From NCBI GenBank assembly GCA_022835595.1, contig BQUP01000007.1:1054001-1118000 (forward strand): 64,000 nt of DNA, read 5' to 3'. Positions 34,072-46,100 of the stretch are shown in pieces (the stretch's first letter is position 1; each line of letters opens with the position of its first letter). The notes below the pieces were generated by a model, which saw nothing but the letters and a program-made list of their open reading frames with translations, had not been told where the DNA came from and made no database searches. This DNA comes from Cystobasidium ongulense. Lineage: Eukaryota > Basidiomycota > Cystobasidiomycetes > Cystobasidiales > Cystobasidiaceae. Position numbers and translations under genes: made by a program.

Positions 34072-34899
34072 CCATTTTGATTTTATCCGATATTCCTTTA
34101 CTTGTTAGTCCGTTATCCGAGTGCGTGTCTTTGAAGTGCTGTATCTGTCACGATAACAGGCAGGACACTGTGTATCGTAGTTAGCAAACCCAACTCTTTC
34201 CATCGAAGTAGCCTTGTACCGCATGCAAAATCGCCTTGATGGCAATCGATGCAGTGTTTCTGGTCGGTTCAACCGTCACTCCGTCTGAGTAAATTCAGCG
34301 ACTTCTCGAGCCGTGTTTATGCCGAGTGTGACTTCATTGCGACTGCATTTCTTAATGAAAGACTACTACATTACAGTATGCTATGCCTTGGTATATACTC
34401 TACCCCTCCATGTAACCGAGCATCCTGAACCTGCCAAAGCAGACCAAAGTAAGGAATTAGCATGAGATAGAGACAAGACACAGCAGAGTGAGAGGGGGAG
34501 CGAGGAAGAGGTCTCCATCAGGTATGTTATCTAGCGTGATATTCCATTGCGTTTCTTCACCATGTATATGCAAGGGTCTCCCCGAGCTGTCAGATGTCCC
34601 TATCAAGGTGGGTTGTCATCGCGGGAGGGTGTGATGGAAGGGAGAGGGGTGGGTGGTGTGAGAGGTGTATGGCATGCACTAACCTGTCCTTGTCGCCGTC
34701 TGTCGTGGTGGAAAGAAGAAGAGCTGCGAAACTGTGGCGAATCTCTTCCACGTGACCGAAATACCTCGATCATTTCTCGAGGAAGGCTCAAATTTGGCAG
34801 AGGACCTCGAGGATATCGACAATTCTCGACACTCTGCAGGTCGGCTCTGCACCAGTCACCGCTGAGACATACTCGTTCACCCACTACACACCATCAACC
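34072..34899. other. Intergenic region upstream of the ribosomal protein gene
   Basis: No gene is seen. A GAGAG-rich segment is at about 34,485-34,510. The last 200 bases form the ribosomal-protein promoter, with CTCGAG-like repeats (TCTCGAGG, CCTCGAGG) near 34,774-34,812. Confidence 0.5.
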
Positions 34900-35478
34900 A
34901 TGTCTTATGTCGCTGGAGGAAAGGAAGACAAGGAGGGCGTAGAGGCGGGCTTCTCGGCAAAGTCGCACAAGATCAGAATCACCCTGACTGCCCAGGGCCC
35001 AAAGCTGAAGGCGCTCGAGAAGGGTGGGCATCATTGACGATACAGCAATGGTGTGGTATGCATGCTGACTGCGTGTCTCGCCGTGCTTGCAGTCTGCCAG
35101 GACCTCGTGAACCGCGCAAAGGACAAGGACCTCGCCGTAAAGGGTCCCATCAGAATGCCAACAAAGGTCTTGGTCCACACTACCCGTGGGTGCAGCAATC
35201 AACGCCCTGTATGCCCTACACGCTGCTTACATGTTGTTCGTGACTCCAGGAAAGACCCCCTGTGGTGAAGGTTCAAAGACCTGGGACAGATTCGAGCTTC
35301 GCATCCACAAGCGTCTCATCGACCTCACATCCCCCGCCGAGACCGTCAAGCAGATTGTGAGCGCGCTTCCACTAGCAGTGCTATCAGGGACGCCATGTCT
35401 AATATACTATCATTCGCGCAGACCTCCATGTCCATCGAGGCCGGCGTCGACGTTGAAGTCACCCTATCCGAATCATAA
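34900..35478 (+). CDS. 40S ribosomal protein uS10 (S20)
   Basis: A structural protein of the small ribosomal subunit head. Four exons join cleanly: [18 protein letters not shown]...[18 protein letters not shown], then [19 protein letters not shown] and [13 protein letters not shown], then [20 protein letters not shown] and [15 protein letters not shown], then [18 protein letters not shown], stop at 35,476. The conserved uS10 signature ([29 protein letters not shown]) is intact. Length is about 119 residues, the eukaryotic norm. Confidence 0.97.
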
Positions 35479-35976
35479 ATGGATCGCAACAGAGACCATT
35501 TCACAGTGTGCTAGAATATCGAGATGGTGATGCAGAACTACTGGTCGGAGGCAGACTAATGATGGATGTTCGTGTATCATTCATGCATGTTCCAGCTAGC
35601 TCGGCCAGCATATTCACACTGCAATCTCATGCACATTTCTCACTCATCTGGCGTTGGAGGCATTTGCTGGTGCACTCAAGGCATTGCGTAGTCACCTGCT
35701 GATGACTGACTCTGCTGTGGCTGCCGTCTGCTGTCTGCATTCGTCTATGTCTGTGTGCCTTCTCGTCACTTGCCGGGTCGGCCTTGAAGCAAAGTCTCAG
35801 CCCAGAACTTGCCCACCTTCGTATACACAGCATCTACCCTACGCGCTGATAGCAGGCTTGTCCCATGGCCTCGGTGGTGAGCAGGTCATTATCCAGGACT
35901 AGCTTCTTTAAAGTCACGTTTTCTTGTCTTTACGACGAACCAAGGCTCTGCTTCTGCACAACTTGCTCCCCCAACC
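35479..35976. other. Intergenic region
   Basis: A spacer of about 500 bp between two genes on the same strand. No gene or repeat is seen. Confidence 0.5.
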
Positions 35977-36974
35977 ATGTCAGACCGTCAGCTGGTCATC
36001 AAGACCGGTGTAGTGAAGCGGTAAGCAGAGCGATGGACTGTAAAAGCGCAGTCTTCCCAGCTGAACATGCTGTCCCAATGACTTCTTCTTCAAACTACGT
36101 GATCGACCTGGCCTGCCTGTTCGCAATGGCATACTGCTGCTCCTGCCACCCTGCACTGCCATGTGTCTACCTCTGGTTGATGCGTGATATGATTCACTAC
36201 ATGTTGCTCTTTTCATCGCTTGTGCTCGCCTTCCTGGTTCCATTGAATCTGATCGCCTTACATGACGCACGACTACACTTATACCAATTATCATGGCCCT
36301 CCTGCGCATCTGACAACCGGCACTATCCATCAACTTCGACTCTCCCCTCGCATCGTCTAATGACTATGTCTTATCGCCGGTCTCACTCTCATCGGTCTCG
36401 CGCATAGCCTACTGAAAGAAGTCACATTTTACGAAAAAGAAGCAAAAGATGCTTTAAAGACAATTGAAAAGGTCAAGGTGACAGAAGGAAAAGACGAATA
36501 CGATGTTCGTCAATCTGTGAGTGTTGTTCTCCCCTTCTTTGATGAGCTATCATCACTTTTGATATTCATCACCTGCATGTTATACCATACAACCGACACA
36601 CTCTTCAATCCGAATGCATTATATCGCCAATCTTTCCATCGGCACTAATGTCGACATTTTACAGGAGAAAGTCCACGCCGAAGCAGCCAAGATGATACCT
36701 GATACCAAGGCACGCTTAACAAAAGCAGCAGAAGAGCTACGCGAGCTAATGGCAAGTCCCAGACTCTTGCTAAAAGTACTCTCTCTATTGGATAACTGAC
36801 CCTAGATCATCTCCACATTCTTTGAAACAGGGTGAAACTGAATCAAGCCTATCTTCAACGGAAGAATATAAGAACGCAGATCAAGTTTTGAATTCGTATT
36901 ATGAACTTCATGGTGGCGAGCTTGTGATGGAGGGCGAGAGTGATCCCAAAGATATCCGTGAAAACGATTTCTAG
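35977..36974 (+). CDS. Tubulin-binding cofactor A (Rbl2/TBCA)
   Basis: A small helical chaperone that captures beta-tubulin during tubulin folding. Exon 1 gives MSDRQLVIKTGVVKR. A long first intron (about 385 nt) precedes LLKEVTFYEKEAKDALKTIE, then EYDVRQS, EKVHAEAAKMIPDTKARLTK, AAEELRELM and GETESSLSSTEEYKNADQVL, with the stop at 36,972. The intron after RELM begins with GCAAGT (36,752-36,830), a GC-AG intron; no GT donor keeps the frame. The fold is three helices with conserved EV.FYEKEA and QE.V..E. blocks. Length is about 130 residues, close to the usual size, with a short acidic tail. Confidence 0.92.
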
Positions 36975-37331
36975 TCGGAATAATAGATGATTTATACACA
37001 GGCAAAGTGCTCGTATGCAGGGAAAGCAGAAGCACAGTGGCATACGAGCGCGATTCCCTGTAATTCTAGACAGTTCTTACGCAGAAAAAGAAGGGTTGGA
37101 GTACAATCGAGCGGGAGAACCACTACCTACAACTACAATCGAAAGGTTCTACCCTTGTATGGCGTATGCCAGTTCCTTGGCACTGCATTGCTCGTATTGT
37201 GCCTAGACCAGCGACATGAAGCTTCCAACCTGCCAAACTTCTTCGATTCTACAACAACATACTGACTGGGAACTACACCATTACATATACTCTACTCATC
37301 AACTCCTCAAGATGTACGGTTCTGACGACCA
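36975..37331. other. Convergent intergenic region
   Basis: A convergent spacer between tubulin cofactor A and the MED11-like gene. No gene is seen. Confidence 0.5.
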
Positions 37332-38301
37332 CTAATCGCTGCTATTCGTAGTGCTATGTTCTTCCGTGTTCGTGTGATGTTTGCCATCTTGTGAGCTAGA
37401 CTTATCAAGCGATTCTACTAATTGTTTCAAAGCACTTATCCCTTCTTTCCAAGTTTCTAATTCCATTCTCTGAGCTCCTCTACTCAGGCCTGTATCTTTA
37501 TCCGCTATCACTCCTGGTGCTATGTTGACATTGTCGCTTGAATCGATGGTATTCCTTTCACCAGGTCCGTTTGCTAGTACTGAGCCTAGAGCTGGATTTT
37601 CCATTAAAGTGCGTGTTGATATCCGCGCTTTGCGGATGAGGTGTATCGAGTTGCGGAGGGTGAGTTGTATGTCCTAATGCCGATTGATGATGCTACAGAG
37701 TCAGCCATTGCGCTTGTTTTAGAACTCAGCCATGACTTACATCTAAAGCTTTATAGTAGTCTGAGGAGGCGGCCTCGAAGTGTTGGGAGGGCGCTTCGGA
37801 CTGCTTGGAAGTAGGTTTACTGGATGACGTCCCTGATTCACCGTTTGTAATTTGTGCAGACTCGTCATTTGACTCTTTGGGCCGAAGTGCCGATAATGCG
37901 CTTGCTGCGAGCTCCAGGAGGGAAGCCAGTTTCTAATAGAGGGAGTACATGAGCAATGTAATAGGTTATGGCACATATTGGTGATCTACCTTGTCCACTG
38001 CCAATAAAGTCAGTATTTCACGCTCGTTGCTTGTCAGGCCTTGCACGTGAGCATCGTCGTCGTCATCTTCCTCGCTGGAAGCAGACGAGCTCTGGTCTTG
38101 TTCTCCGTCTGGCTTGTTGTTCTCGTTGTCAGTGTCTTGTTCTTCAGTTCCATCGCCGCCATTATTACTTTCACCATCATCCAGCAGTTCTTCGCTGTCT
38201 TCTCGCAGAGGCTCCAGTTCGAGCAGGTCGGCATTGTACGAGGACTCTTCCTCCTCGTCAGATCCTTCGCCTGTCCTGTTTGGAGGGCTGTCCATGTCCA
38301 T
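37332..38301 (-). CDS. Mediator subunit 11-like protein
   Basis: Mediator links transcription factors to RNA polymerase II; MED11 sits in the head module next to MED22. ATG 38,301 opens a strongly acidic N-terminus (DEEEESS..., ending in an Asp run) of about 90 residues. The MED11-like helices follow: LTSNEREILTLLAVDKVD, spliced to KLASLLELAASALSALRP, then HFEAASSDYYKALD, spliced to DIQLTLRNSIHLIRKARIST. The remaining C-terminus is polar and extended (GERNTIDSSDNVNIAP...), to the stop at 37,332. The pattern of helix, short serine-rich insert and helix ending in L.R.I fits MED11, but the acidic and C-terminal extensions are larger than usual. It is divergent from the bHLH gene with about 235 bp between starts. 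Confidence 0.6.
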
Positions 38302-38536
38302 TGTTGACGAGAGTAATCAGAGTTGGAGGCAGAGAAAGCTGGATTTATGTGACTTGCTTGCTCTTTGCCTTGTACCAATCCACGATACATCATACATTAT
38401 ACACTCGACATCCAGCACACTCGCTCGGCAAGGGGCGCATTGCCCAGGAACGAACAGGCAGCATCCGAGTTGCAGCATGAGAGGAGGGGTGCAGTGCATC
38501 CACGCTGTCGAGGTGCTGCTGCTGCTGCTCTAGTCG

Positions 38537-40557
38537 ATGCAGCCATCAGCGACGACGTGTGCAGGACACCAGAGCATGGCAAGTGCAGCTGTCCTGCCGC
38601 AGTGGAGCAGCAACACGACGACGACGACGACCTCGACGACGACCATGGTCTGGCCTGAGGGGCGTGGTGCCAGTCAGGCATTCAGCTTGCCCTTGCCTGC
38701 TCACCATCACCACCAGCATCAGCAGGTGGGCGTGACAATGGCACCGGACAGCAGCAATGCTCACGGACATGGACATCAGAGCAGCAACCACAACAGCATG
38801 CTGCCATCGCACACGCTTCAATACAGCCCACGCCCGTCGCCCTACACGTCGGAGCCATCCAGCAACCAACCGCATTTCCAACAGCCCGGCCCATCGTCAG
38901 CCCTCTTCTCCCGCTCAGAGCTGCAAGCCATCGACGGCTTTCTCGAGTCGTTCTCTGCGCCGCTGACTGGACCGCCGTCGATGAATGCTGCTGGATACGC
39001 TGGCGTTCCGTCGTCTTCCCACCCGCAGCCTTACTCGTCCTCGACTGCCCTGTACCGCCCCGAGTATGAGAACCGCTGGAGGGGTCCCCCAACTATAGCC
39101 TCGTCGACTGCCCCAACGCTCTACAACAATCAGCACAGCAAGTATGCATCCTACCATCCTACCGCCCATCATCGCCCCTCGTCCCCCTCGTCAGCTTCTG
39201 CGTCGTCGTCGTCCTACCCCCAGACGCTCGGACAGGCTACATCAATCGCAAACGCAACTACAAACGGCCTCGCTGCAGTACGCCCTCCGAGAATCAGCAA
39301 TTCTCCATTCTCGTCCACTTCGCACGCTGAAGAAAGTCCAGATGAGCGAGAAAGGCGACTCAAAACTCAGGCAAACGATCTCGCTGGATGGCTGTCAAGG
39401 TATAACGCCAATGCAGGACAACCAGCATCGGCGATACAGCATCATGGAACAAGTATATCACACCAGCATCATCATTCGATAGCTCAGACATCTGGACATT
39501 CATCCACCGGCTCGACGAGCAATAGCGAAAGTCTTCCTACCCCCTCCAGTAGAGCTCCTTTATATCCGTCCTACATGGACTTCGTCGCAATCGATGCCAG
39601 CGTATCCAACGTAACCCGGCCAATTGACATGTCACTGCCGAAAGCACATCCAACTCGTACGGCGATGTCGCCGGTGCAGACGCAAACGCAGGTCCTTTCC
39701 TATTCGGCATCCTCCGATGTCGCACATGTCGCCACTCCATCTGGCAGTGCGCCTGTCAAAGTCAAGACGAGAGCAACCAAACCTGCGGGCCCTGCAAAGA
39801 AGAAAGTGTCCAGCACTACGACAGCAGCGAGAGAAAGGAAGAAACCTGCTCCCAAAGTACCAACTGGTAAAGCCGCCAAGCCGGAGACATCTTTGTCAAT
39901 TACTTCTGCATCGAAGAAGGTTGAGTCAAATCCAGCACCGCTCGAAGCGGTTGCGGAATGCAGCAAATCCGCACTCGAACCTGCAAATGCAAGCTCCGCT
40001 GCAGCAGTCAAGCCTGCGCTTTCTGAAGAACAGAAACGAGCAAATCACATAGCGAGCGAGCAGAAACGGCGTCATGCCATTCGAGCAGCTTACGATGCCC
40101 TGTGTACAGTCGTGCCTAGTCTAAGTGCAGCCGTCAAGGAATACGAAGATCGATTGAGCAAGTTGCACCCTACCCTCCGGAAAGCTGCAACCGGAGACGA
40201 AGATGGTATGGATGTTGATGGCACTTTGCAGACCGTAGCGGGCGTATTGACGGGCGGTATTGAAGTTGGAGGAGAGAAGATTGACGGAAGAGCCGGACCA
40301 AGAAGTGAAGCTGTCGTCTTGGCTAAGAGTATGCCGCAATCGAGTTGACTGTTTCATTTATCTCGTACTAAAACATGCTTCTTATCACTACAGCCGTCGA
40401 ATATCTGCGCGACCTTCTTGACAAACGTGCAGAATCTCTACATCACCTAGAACAACTCCAAGCTCGACTGCCAAAGCAGGCACCACATCTGGCATCTCTT
40501 AACCTCCTTGATGCATCTGCACCTTGGAATACGAAATGGAAGAGCAAGAAATCCTGA
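38537..40557 (+). CDS. bHLH transcription factor with long loop
   Basis: A nuclear DNA-binding protein. The first 500 residues are low-complexity (Ser, His, Gln, Pro, Thr) and end in a lysine/alanine-rich segment (TRATKPAGPAKKKVSSTT). The basic region and helix 1 read NHIASEQKRRHAIRAAYDAL (from about residue 503), with the His-Glu-Arg E-box contact residues in the H..SE.KRR pattern. A loop of about 70 residues follows, containing an acidic DEDGMDVDG. Then SEAVVLAK is spliced at 40,330-40,390 to TVEYLRDLLDKRAE, helix 2, and ends at KSKKS (40,557). The long loop between helices is typical of Ino4- or Mlx-like fungal factors and not of classical Myc. The start at 38,537 is the first in-frame ATG after a stop; 38,576 is an alternative. 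Confidence 0.85.
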
Positions 40558-41436
40558 AGTCGTTTCATGTACGCGCGTGCTGCTTCAAAGGATACGAATA
40601 ATCAACTGCGTGAATTTGTTTAACAGGCTATGTAGCTAGAGCCCTGATTAGTATTGGAGCAGAGTCCACTAGTAGAATTCAAGTAGGAGACATCTGTATC
40701 CAAAGTGTAGAATATTCTTCTGGTACTAAAGGTTTCTAAGTCTTATCGAAGGCAGTAACTACATCACGTCTTCACGAGGGGAATAATGAATCCGACGTTG
40801 TACATAGAATCTCGACTTCTTATGCGAGCTGAGAACTGTATCTGCTGAAATGCATCATGCTTTACGGAATATGTTTAGGTGTACGTCAAAAGGAAAAATT
40901 TGGCTGACAATTTGTTTGATTACTACACCTTCGAGCGTCATTGAGTAATTCGACATCTGTCGTATACACCGAGAGCTTCTCCATCCATAGGAAATAGAGA
41001 GATGCGCCGCTAGATTAAATAGACCAGCTACTTCTCATTCTCGCTAAAAAGGGGTATAGTCGCACACGCGGACACAAGAGCAATGGAGGAGAAAAAGCCA
41101 AATTCGGACTTCTTTTACTATGCAAACACTAAACTGAGGAATATCGGCGTCATTCGATAGCATCAGAAAGTACTTGTTTCGAGATATAATTTCTGCATCC
41201 CCCTTCTTTGCTGACAGACATCATGCGGCTACTGTATTGTATTTGGGTTTTGCTGAGTAATACTTGCCCGGGCTGAAACTTGGAGCTTAAGCTGCGGGGT
41301 TGGGTATTCATTGTATTTGTTGCGGTCGAGATCTGTGTAAGGAAGCTTCGTTGAAGGTCTCTGGTCTCTGCATGTCAAGAGCTTGATGAGTAGGGGTAGA
41401 GTTGGACTGAGTTTACGGATATTCAAGTCAACGAGC
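40558..41436. other. Convergent intergenic region
   Basis: About 880 bp between the bHLH stop and the stop of the minus-strand Ser/Gly-rich gene. It is more AT-rich than the genes. No gene or repeat is seen. Confidence 0.5.
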
Positions 41437-43195
41437 TTAAGGGAACCCGCTGCCTCCGCCTAATATAGAAGGATAAATAGCGTCAACACAGCTTAGGAAT
41501 TGCACTGTAAGGTTGAACTCACCAGAACTAGACGAACGTTCGCGTTCGCGACGCTGTTGTTCTTGACGAGCTTGCTGATTGTTTCGGATGCGAACAGTGT
41601 AAGCACCGTCAGGGAATTCAAGCATGTGTTCTCGAATGCGGTGCTGGGAAGATCAAAAGGAATCAAAGAGAAAAAGCAAGGTAGAAAGAAGAGATAAAAG
41701 AGCACATTAGCTTAAGAATTGTCAAAGTGGGGTAAATGGAAATTTAGACTCACTTGACCTGGTATGTGTGGTCGAGGAGCAAAAGGATCCGTGTACATGC
41801 TCGGAATTTCACTGTCCTCGGCTGAAGCTCTTCTGCTGCTCAGGCGCGGTATTCCAGCCAGCCCACTTGGACCGCTGAGATGAGGAAGGGGCGGCAGGGG
41901 TCCCGACGGAGGTGGACCAAGCGGAGGGAATTGCATATGTCTGAACCGATGTCGACCTCCACTGAGATCCAGCTCAGGTAGAGTATTCATCTGTGAAGGC
42001 GCAATGCACGAGCAAGCAGTATTTTAGCACATCGTATTCGTAAAACGAGAGCAGGCGAAACTCGCGAGATCTAGAAAACTTACAGGCGTAGTTCCAGTTC
42101 CAATGCCACTTCCAGTAGAAGAAAAAGCTCCCCGGCGCGCTCGTTGACCGTTTGACCTGCCGGAAGGTAGGTAAGTTCTGCCACTACCACCAGAAAGGCC
42201 ACTTCCGCTGTTTAGGTCTAGACTAGCCAAACGGTTGTCGAGACTGAATCCAGAGTCGTCGCCTCCGCGGAGATTCTCCAACTCAGGAGTACGTCTGAGT
42301 GAGCGTGTTCGTTGGCGAGGCTATCAATATCAGACGCGGTTAGGTCAGAAGTCCCTCATTGCTCTTTTGTCCCATTATGTAGGCTTACTTGACTTCCGAC
42401 AGGACTTTCAGTCTCACCATCTGTAGAGTCGTCCAGATCCGAATCTAGACTAACATTTGGGTCTGCAGAAACGGAAGAGAACAAACGAAAAACAGCCGTT
42501 AAGAGTTATCCGCATCAAGTCACAAGGACAAGCTGGAAAGACTAACGGAGTTCCCCGTCTATCTCCCAATCTTGCCTGGTACGATGTCTAGCTTCTCTTC
42601 TCGTCTCTCTAAGAGTTGGATTCTCTAGTGGGGGCCCCGGACTGATTCTACTTCTCCAATCGTTTAGTCCAATGTGCGTGGGTCCGATGTCAATAGGTTG
42701 AGAGCGCGAGTACATGCTCGGGCTATTGTTTCCGTCATTCAATCCACCTGATAAACCCATGCCACTTCCTAGCTGTCCACTTCCCAATCTGGGATTACTT
42801 GATTCTGTACTTCTAGCGCCTGATCTTCTACCACTCGGCAACGGCAATAGTGGAGGGAGGGAATTTGAACCGAACTCGCTCTCAAACATTGACGGTCGAG
42901 TAGCAGATAGACCTGAATAAGCAAGAGGCTGAGGACTAACCAAGCTGCTCCTCCGACCTAAAGGATCCCTGCTTGAACCTCCGTAAGTACTGCCGGCGGT
43001 ACTACCACGTCTGCCTAAGCCCGACGAGCTTGAAGTAGGAGGTTCTGGCGCAGGTCGTGACGGTACAATGTTGCTGTACATGTTTCGTGATGAAAGTGCT
43101 CTCACATTGCCAAGGTTGATGGGTTGAGTTAGATCATCGCTTCCAGCTGGGTAGCCTGTTGTGTTGCGTCCGCTGAGGCCGTTCGAAGGGTACAT
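41437..43195 (-). CDS. Serine/glycine/arginine-rich protein of unknown function
   Basis: Not recognised. Exons in order from ATG 43,195 are: MYPSNGLSGRNTTGYPAGSD (rich in Ser, Gly, Arg, with repeated RRGS/RRSS sites that suit basophilic kinases) to HRTRQDWEIDGELR; then a short acidic PNVSLDSDLDDSTDGETE; RQRTRSLRRTPELENLRGGD; MNTLPELDLSGGRHRFRHMQ with a proline stretch (PPLGPPPSGPLPPLPHL); then HRIREHMLEFPDGAYTVRIR and a coiled RNNQQARQEQQRRERERSS. The last exon adds GGSGFP with the stop at 41,437. About 460 residues, almost wholly disordered. The only ordered-looking part is the short EHMLEFPDGAYTVRI segment near the end. An upstream exon (about 43,330-43,370) in frame but lacking an ATG may be 5' leader. 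Confidence 0.65.
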
Positions 43196-46100
43196 AACGC
43201 TGAGCGATGTAGGAGGACGGCCAAGCTGAAGGTAGTTACTGTTAGTGCTGATGGAAGCGAAGAAGAGGAAAGCACAAATGGCAAGATGTTAGCTTGATCC
43301 CCTCGAGAGACTTGCCGAAACGAGGATGAAGCGTGACTTACAAGCAAGCAGTCTATTTGGAAGAGCCCCTCTGCCAAAGTATGTCTCTGTTGTGTGAATG
43401 TGTGGTTGTGTGGTGACGAAGGGAAGGACTACGATATCCTCACTCTCAGAATCAGATCGCGGTGCTTAGAGGAATGGAGATAGCTGGGACTTTGAATCAA
43501 AGTAGGCCAACGCAACGCCCACTTTCAAACCCCGACACACTTCAAGTGCGGCAAAGGCAGCCTTAGGATTCTAAGGAGGCGCACATCTTGATGTGTGTGC
43601 CAAGTTTGACGTGTGGATGGGGCTGAAAGGACCGGCTGACTGGTGCTGCTGTCAAACAGCTGTCGCAGGTGCTTGGTCGGTATATGTTCTGTCCGTCTGA
43701 ATGGTGATGAGAAAGAGATCAGCAAAGCCAGGGCGTTGCGTATTAGTATCCGCCAGACAGACAGGCCGTCTAAGCAATGAACCCAGGCTCACTCACCTGA
43801 CAGCTTCTGCGGTTTCTTTTCCCGCTATCGGGGCAGCTGGCGGTCAAAGCGCCTCTCTACGGAATAAAGCCGAGCGTCCTCTCGAGGCTGGAAAGCGCGG
43901 AAAAGTGACAATTCCGACAGCTTGACTGCAAGGGAGGAATGTGGTCTTGTGAAAGTGTCGCTATTCGAGCCCGGTATGAGCATGATGAAGCGTCAGTCAG
44001 GTCATCAAGTGGTATTCGTGTAAAACGAATGATGGCACTGACTGGGATGTTTTGAACGACTCAGAGGTTCTGATGGCGTTGCGAAGGAACAAGGAAAGGA
44101 AGCAATGCGGAAGCGCATGAGATTTGATTGGGAAAATATTGTAGACGGGTGTACTGCATGACTTACAGTGCAATGTAGGCAGTTGAGAGCAGCCTGCACT
44201 CGGGCAATACCGACCTGGGTTGCCCAACGACTGGATGGGGATTGGGGATATTGGGAAGTAGGGTGGGAAGGTCCGAGTACACGAGTCGAAGGTAAGAGAA
44301 ATGGAGACATAGAGTAAAGACGATGCAGTCCAACAGCGCACGTAAGTCGTCGGACATGTATGCACGGCGTTGCCGAAGCGTAGCAACATGCGTCGGGCCG
44401 AGGGTAGCGAGGACGGTCGCAAGCCAGATCAGCACAAAAATACGTGATGGGAAGGTTTGCGGTTGGCAGGCGCAGAGGGGTAAGGGAAGAATATGACCGT
44501 TGATTGACCGTTGATTGTGGAAGTGAACGAGGGGGAAAGGTGTGAGGAGAAAGCGGGATGGGGTGTATATCAATATCAACATAGCAGGGGGAAAGGATAG
44601 AAAGACAGGCAGTTGCTCGGTCAGCTGATCGGATAGTTCTTGTTGTTATTGTTGCTGTTGAAGGGACTTACGTCGATTTGCTTTTCTTTTGCAACAACTC
44701 GCTTCTTTGCGTGTCAACGAGAAGGGAAGAGAGGCAGGAGGGGAGAATGTGACTTGTAAAGGAACTTTTGACCGCGTAGAGGAACGTGGCACTTCAAGAT
44801 TCTCACAACCAAAGGTCTGGACGAATGTTGTGCTACTGTAGGCCGGTCCCCGCTATCTGATCGTCTTTGATCTTTCCTGCTTGTTTGACCGGTTCCCTCC
44901 GCCGAACGAGCCTGCCCTATAGCCGAGCGCGTGTATGTGTCTTTCTACTTCTTTCTTCGACCCGTTCCACCCTTGTTACGCGCTCTTGTCTCGGCGTGTC
45001 TGACTCCTTTTGCTCTTGTATCACCCCTTCGTCGCAACGGCGTTGCCGAGACGATACCCGCCGTCGTTAAGAGGAATACTCGAGTGTTTCTTCTTGTTTG
45101 TAAACTCCCTTTCTGGTGTGCTTCTCTGAATAAAGTCGGGTTTGAGAAGATGTCGGAAGCGGACAGTACCTGGATCTGCAGGTACACCTAATTCCCCTGT
45201 CAGACGGCTTCTACTGAATTCGAGGTTTCTCACGTACACCAGTGCGACGCCGTGCTTGTACCTGGAACTGTCATTGTGTCAATCTCGGCTTGTCGAACAG
45301 ACTGACTGTGAGAAGGTACGGTAGAGCAGAAGGACATACTTTGTTTGCGAATAGGAAAGTCGGGTCGAGTACCGTCGCGACGTCTAGTGACTCTCTTGCT
45401 ATCTGTGTGGGGATCGTACTTTCTACGGTAACTTTTCCTTTCAGCAGCTACCGCTAGTACTGCGCTGTGTTGTAGCGTAAGGAAGTGAGCGAGATGGCAG
45501 TCAGCTTGATGGGATGCGAGTATTGAAAGAGAGAGAGAGAAGGATGTACCTGACCTTTTTGCAAAGCTTGGAAGCTTGCCAAGTCGCGAGGCAGGCAGGC
45601 CTATCCATCCTACGGTACTCCTTCTCTTCTCTTCTGCCTATGCACATGCCTGTCTACCGGTACCGGTACCGCGTCATGGAAAGAAACTTGAAGATGGGGG
45701 ACGAGTCCCTTTGATAGTGTGCCTTTGACAAATCCGTTGATATTTCCTTGTTACGTTAGGTAGTTCTTCATACGGTACTTTCTTTTCTGTTGTTTGTTCT
45801 TCAGTCAGTCAGTCAGTCTCCCTTTTGTCAGTCGCAAGTACCGGGAGCACGGTACGGCACACTGCAGCGAGTAGGCATGGTATATTTTCGTGATTCACCC
45901 CGTGCATATACAGCGCCTGCCCTGCCGCACCCTTACACTGCGAACTTGTGCGAAGTGCGCCGGCTCATAGACGAGCATATCTTCGCCGCCTTGTCAATCT
46001 CAGGCGGTGTGTTCGGTGATTACGGTTGTCGGCAAGCACAGGTTCCAGCATGTCGTCATCAAGTGATGCTGGCCGTGTACTGTGGATGTGATATGGCAAG

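Noticed and set aside
35865-36407. 180-codon plus-strand frame with hydrophobic stretches resembling a membrane protein
   Set aside because: It lies mostly within the long first intron of tubulin cofactor A, starts before that gene's ATG, and the cofactor's splicing accounts for the segment.
43997-44582. Overlapping minus-strand frames of 100-140 codons in the large intergenic gap
   Set aside because: Composition is low-complexity Pro/Ser/Leu from pyrimidine-rich DNA, the three frames overlap one another, and no splice or family motif supports any.
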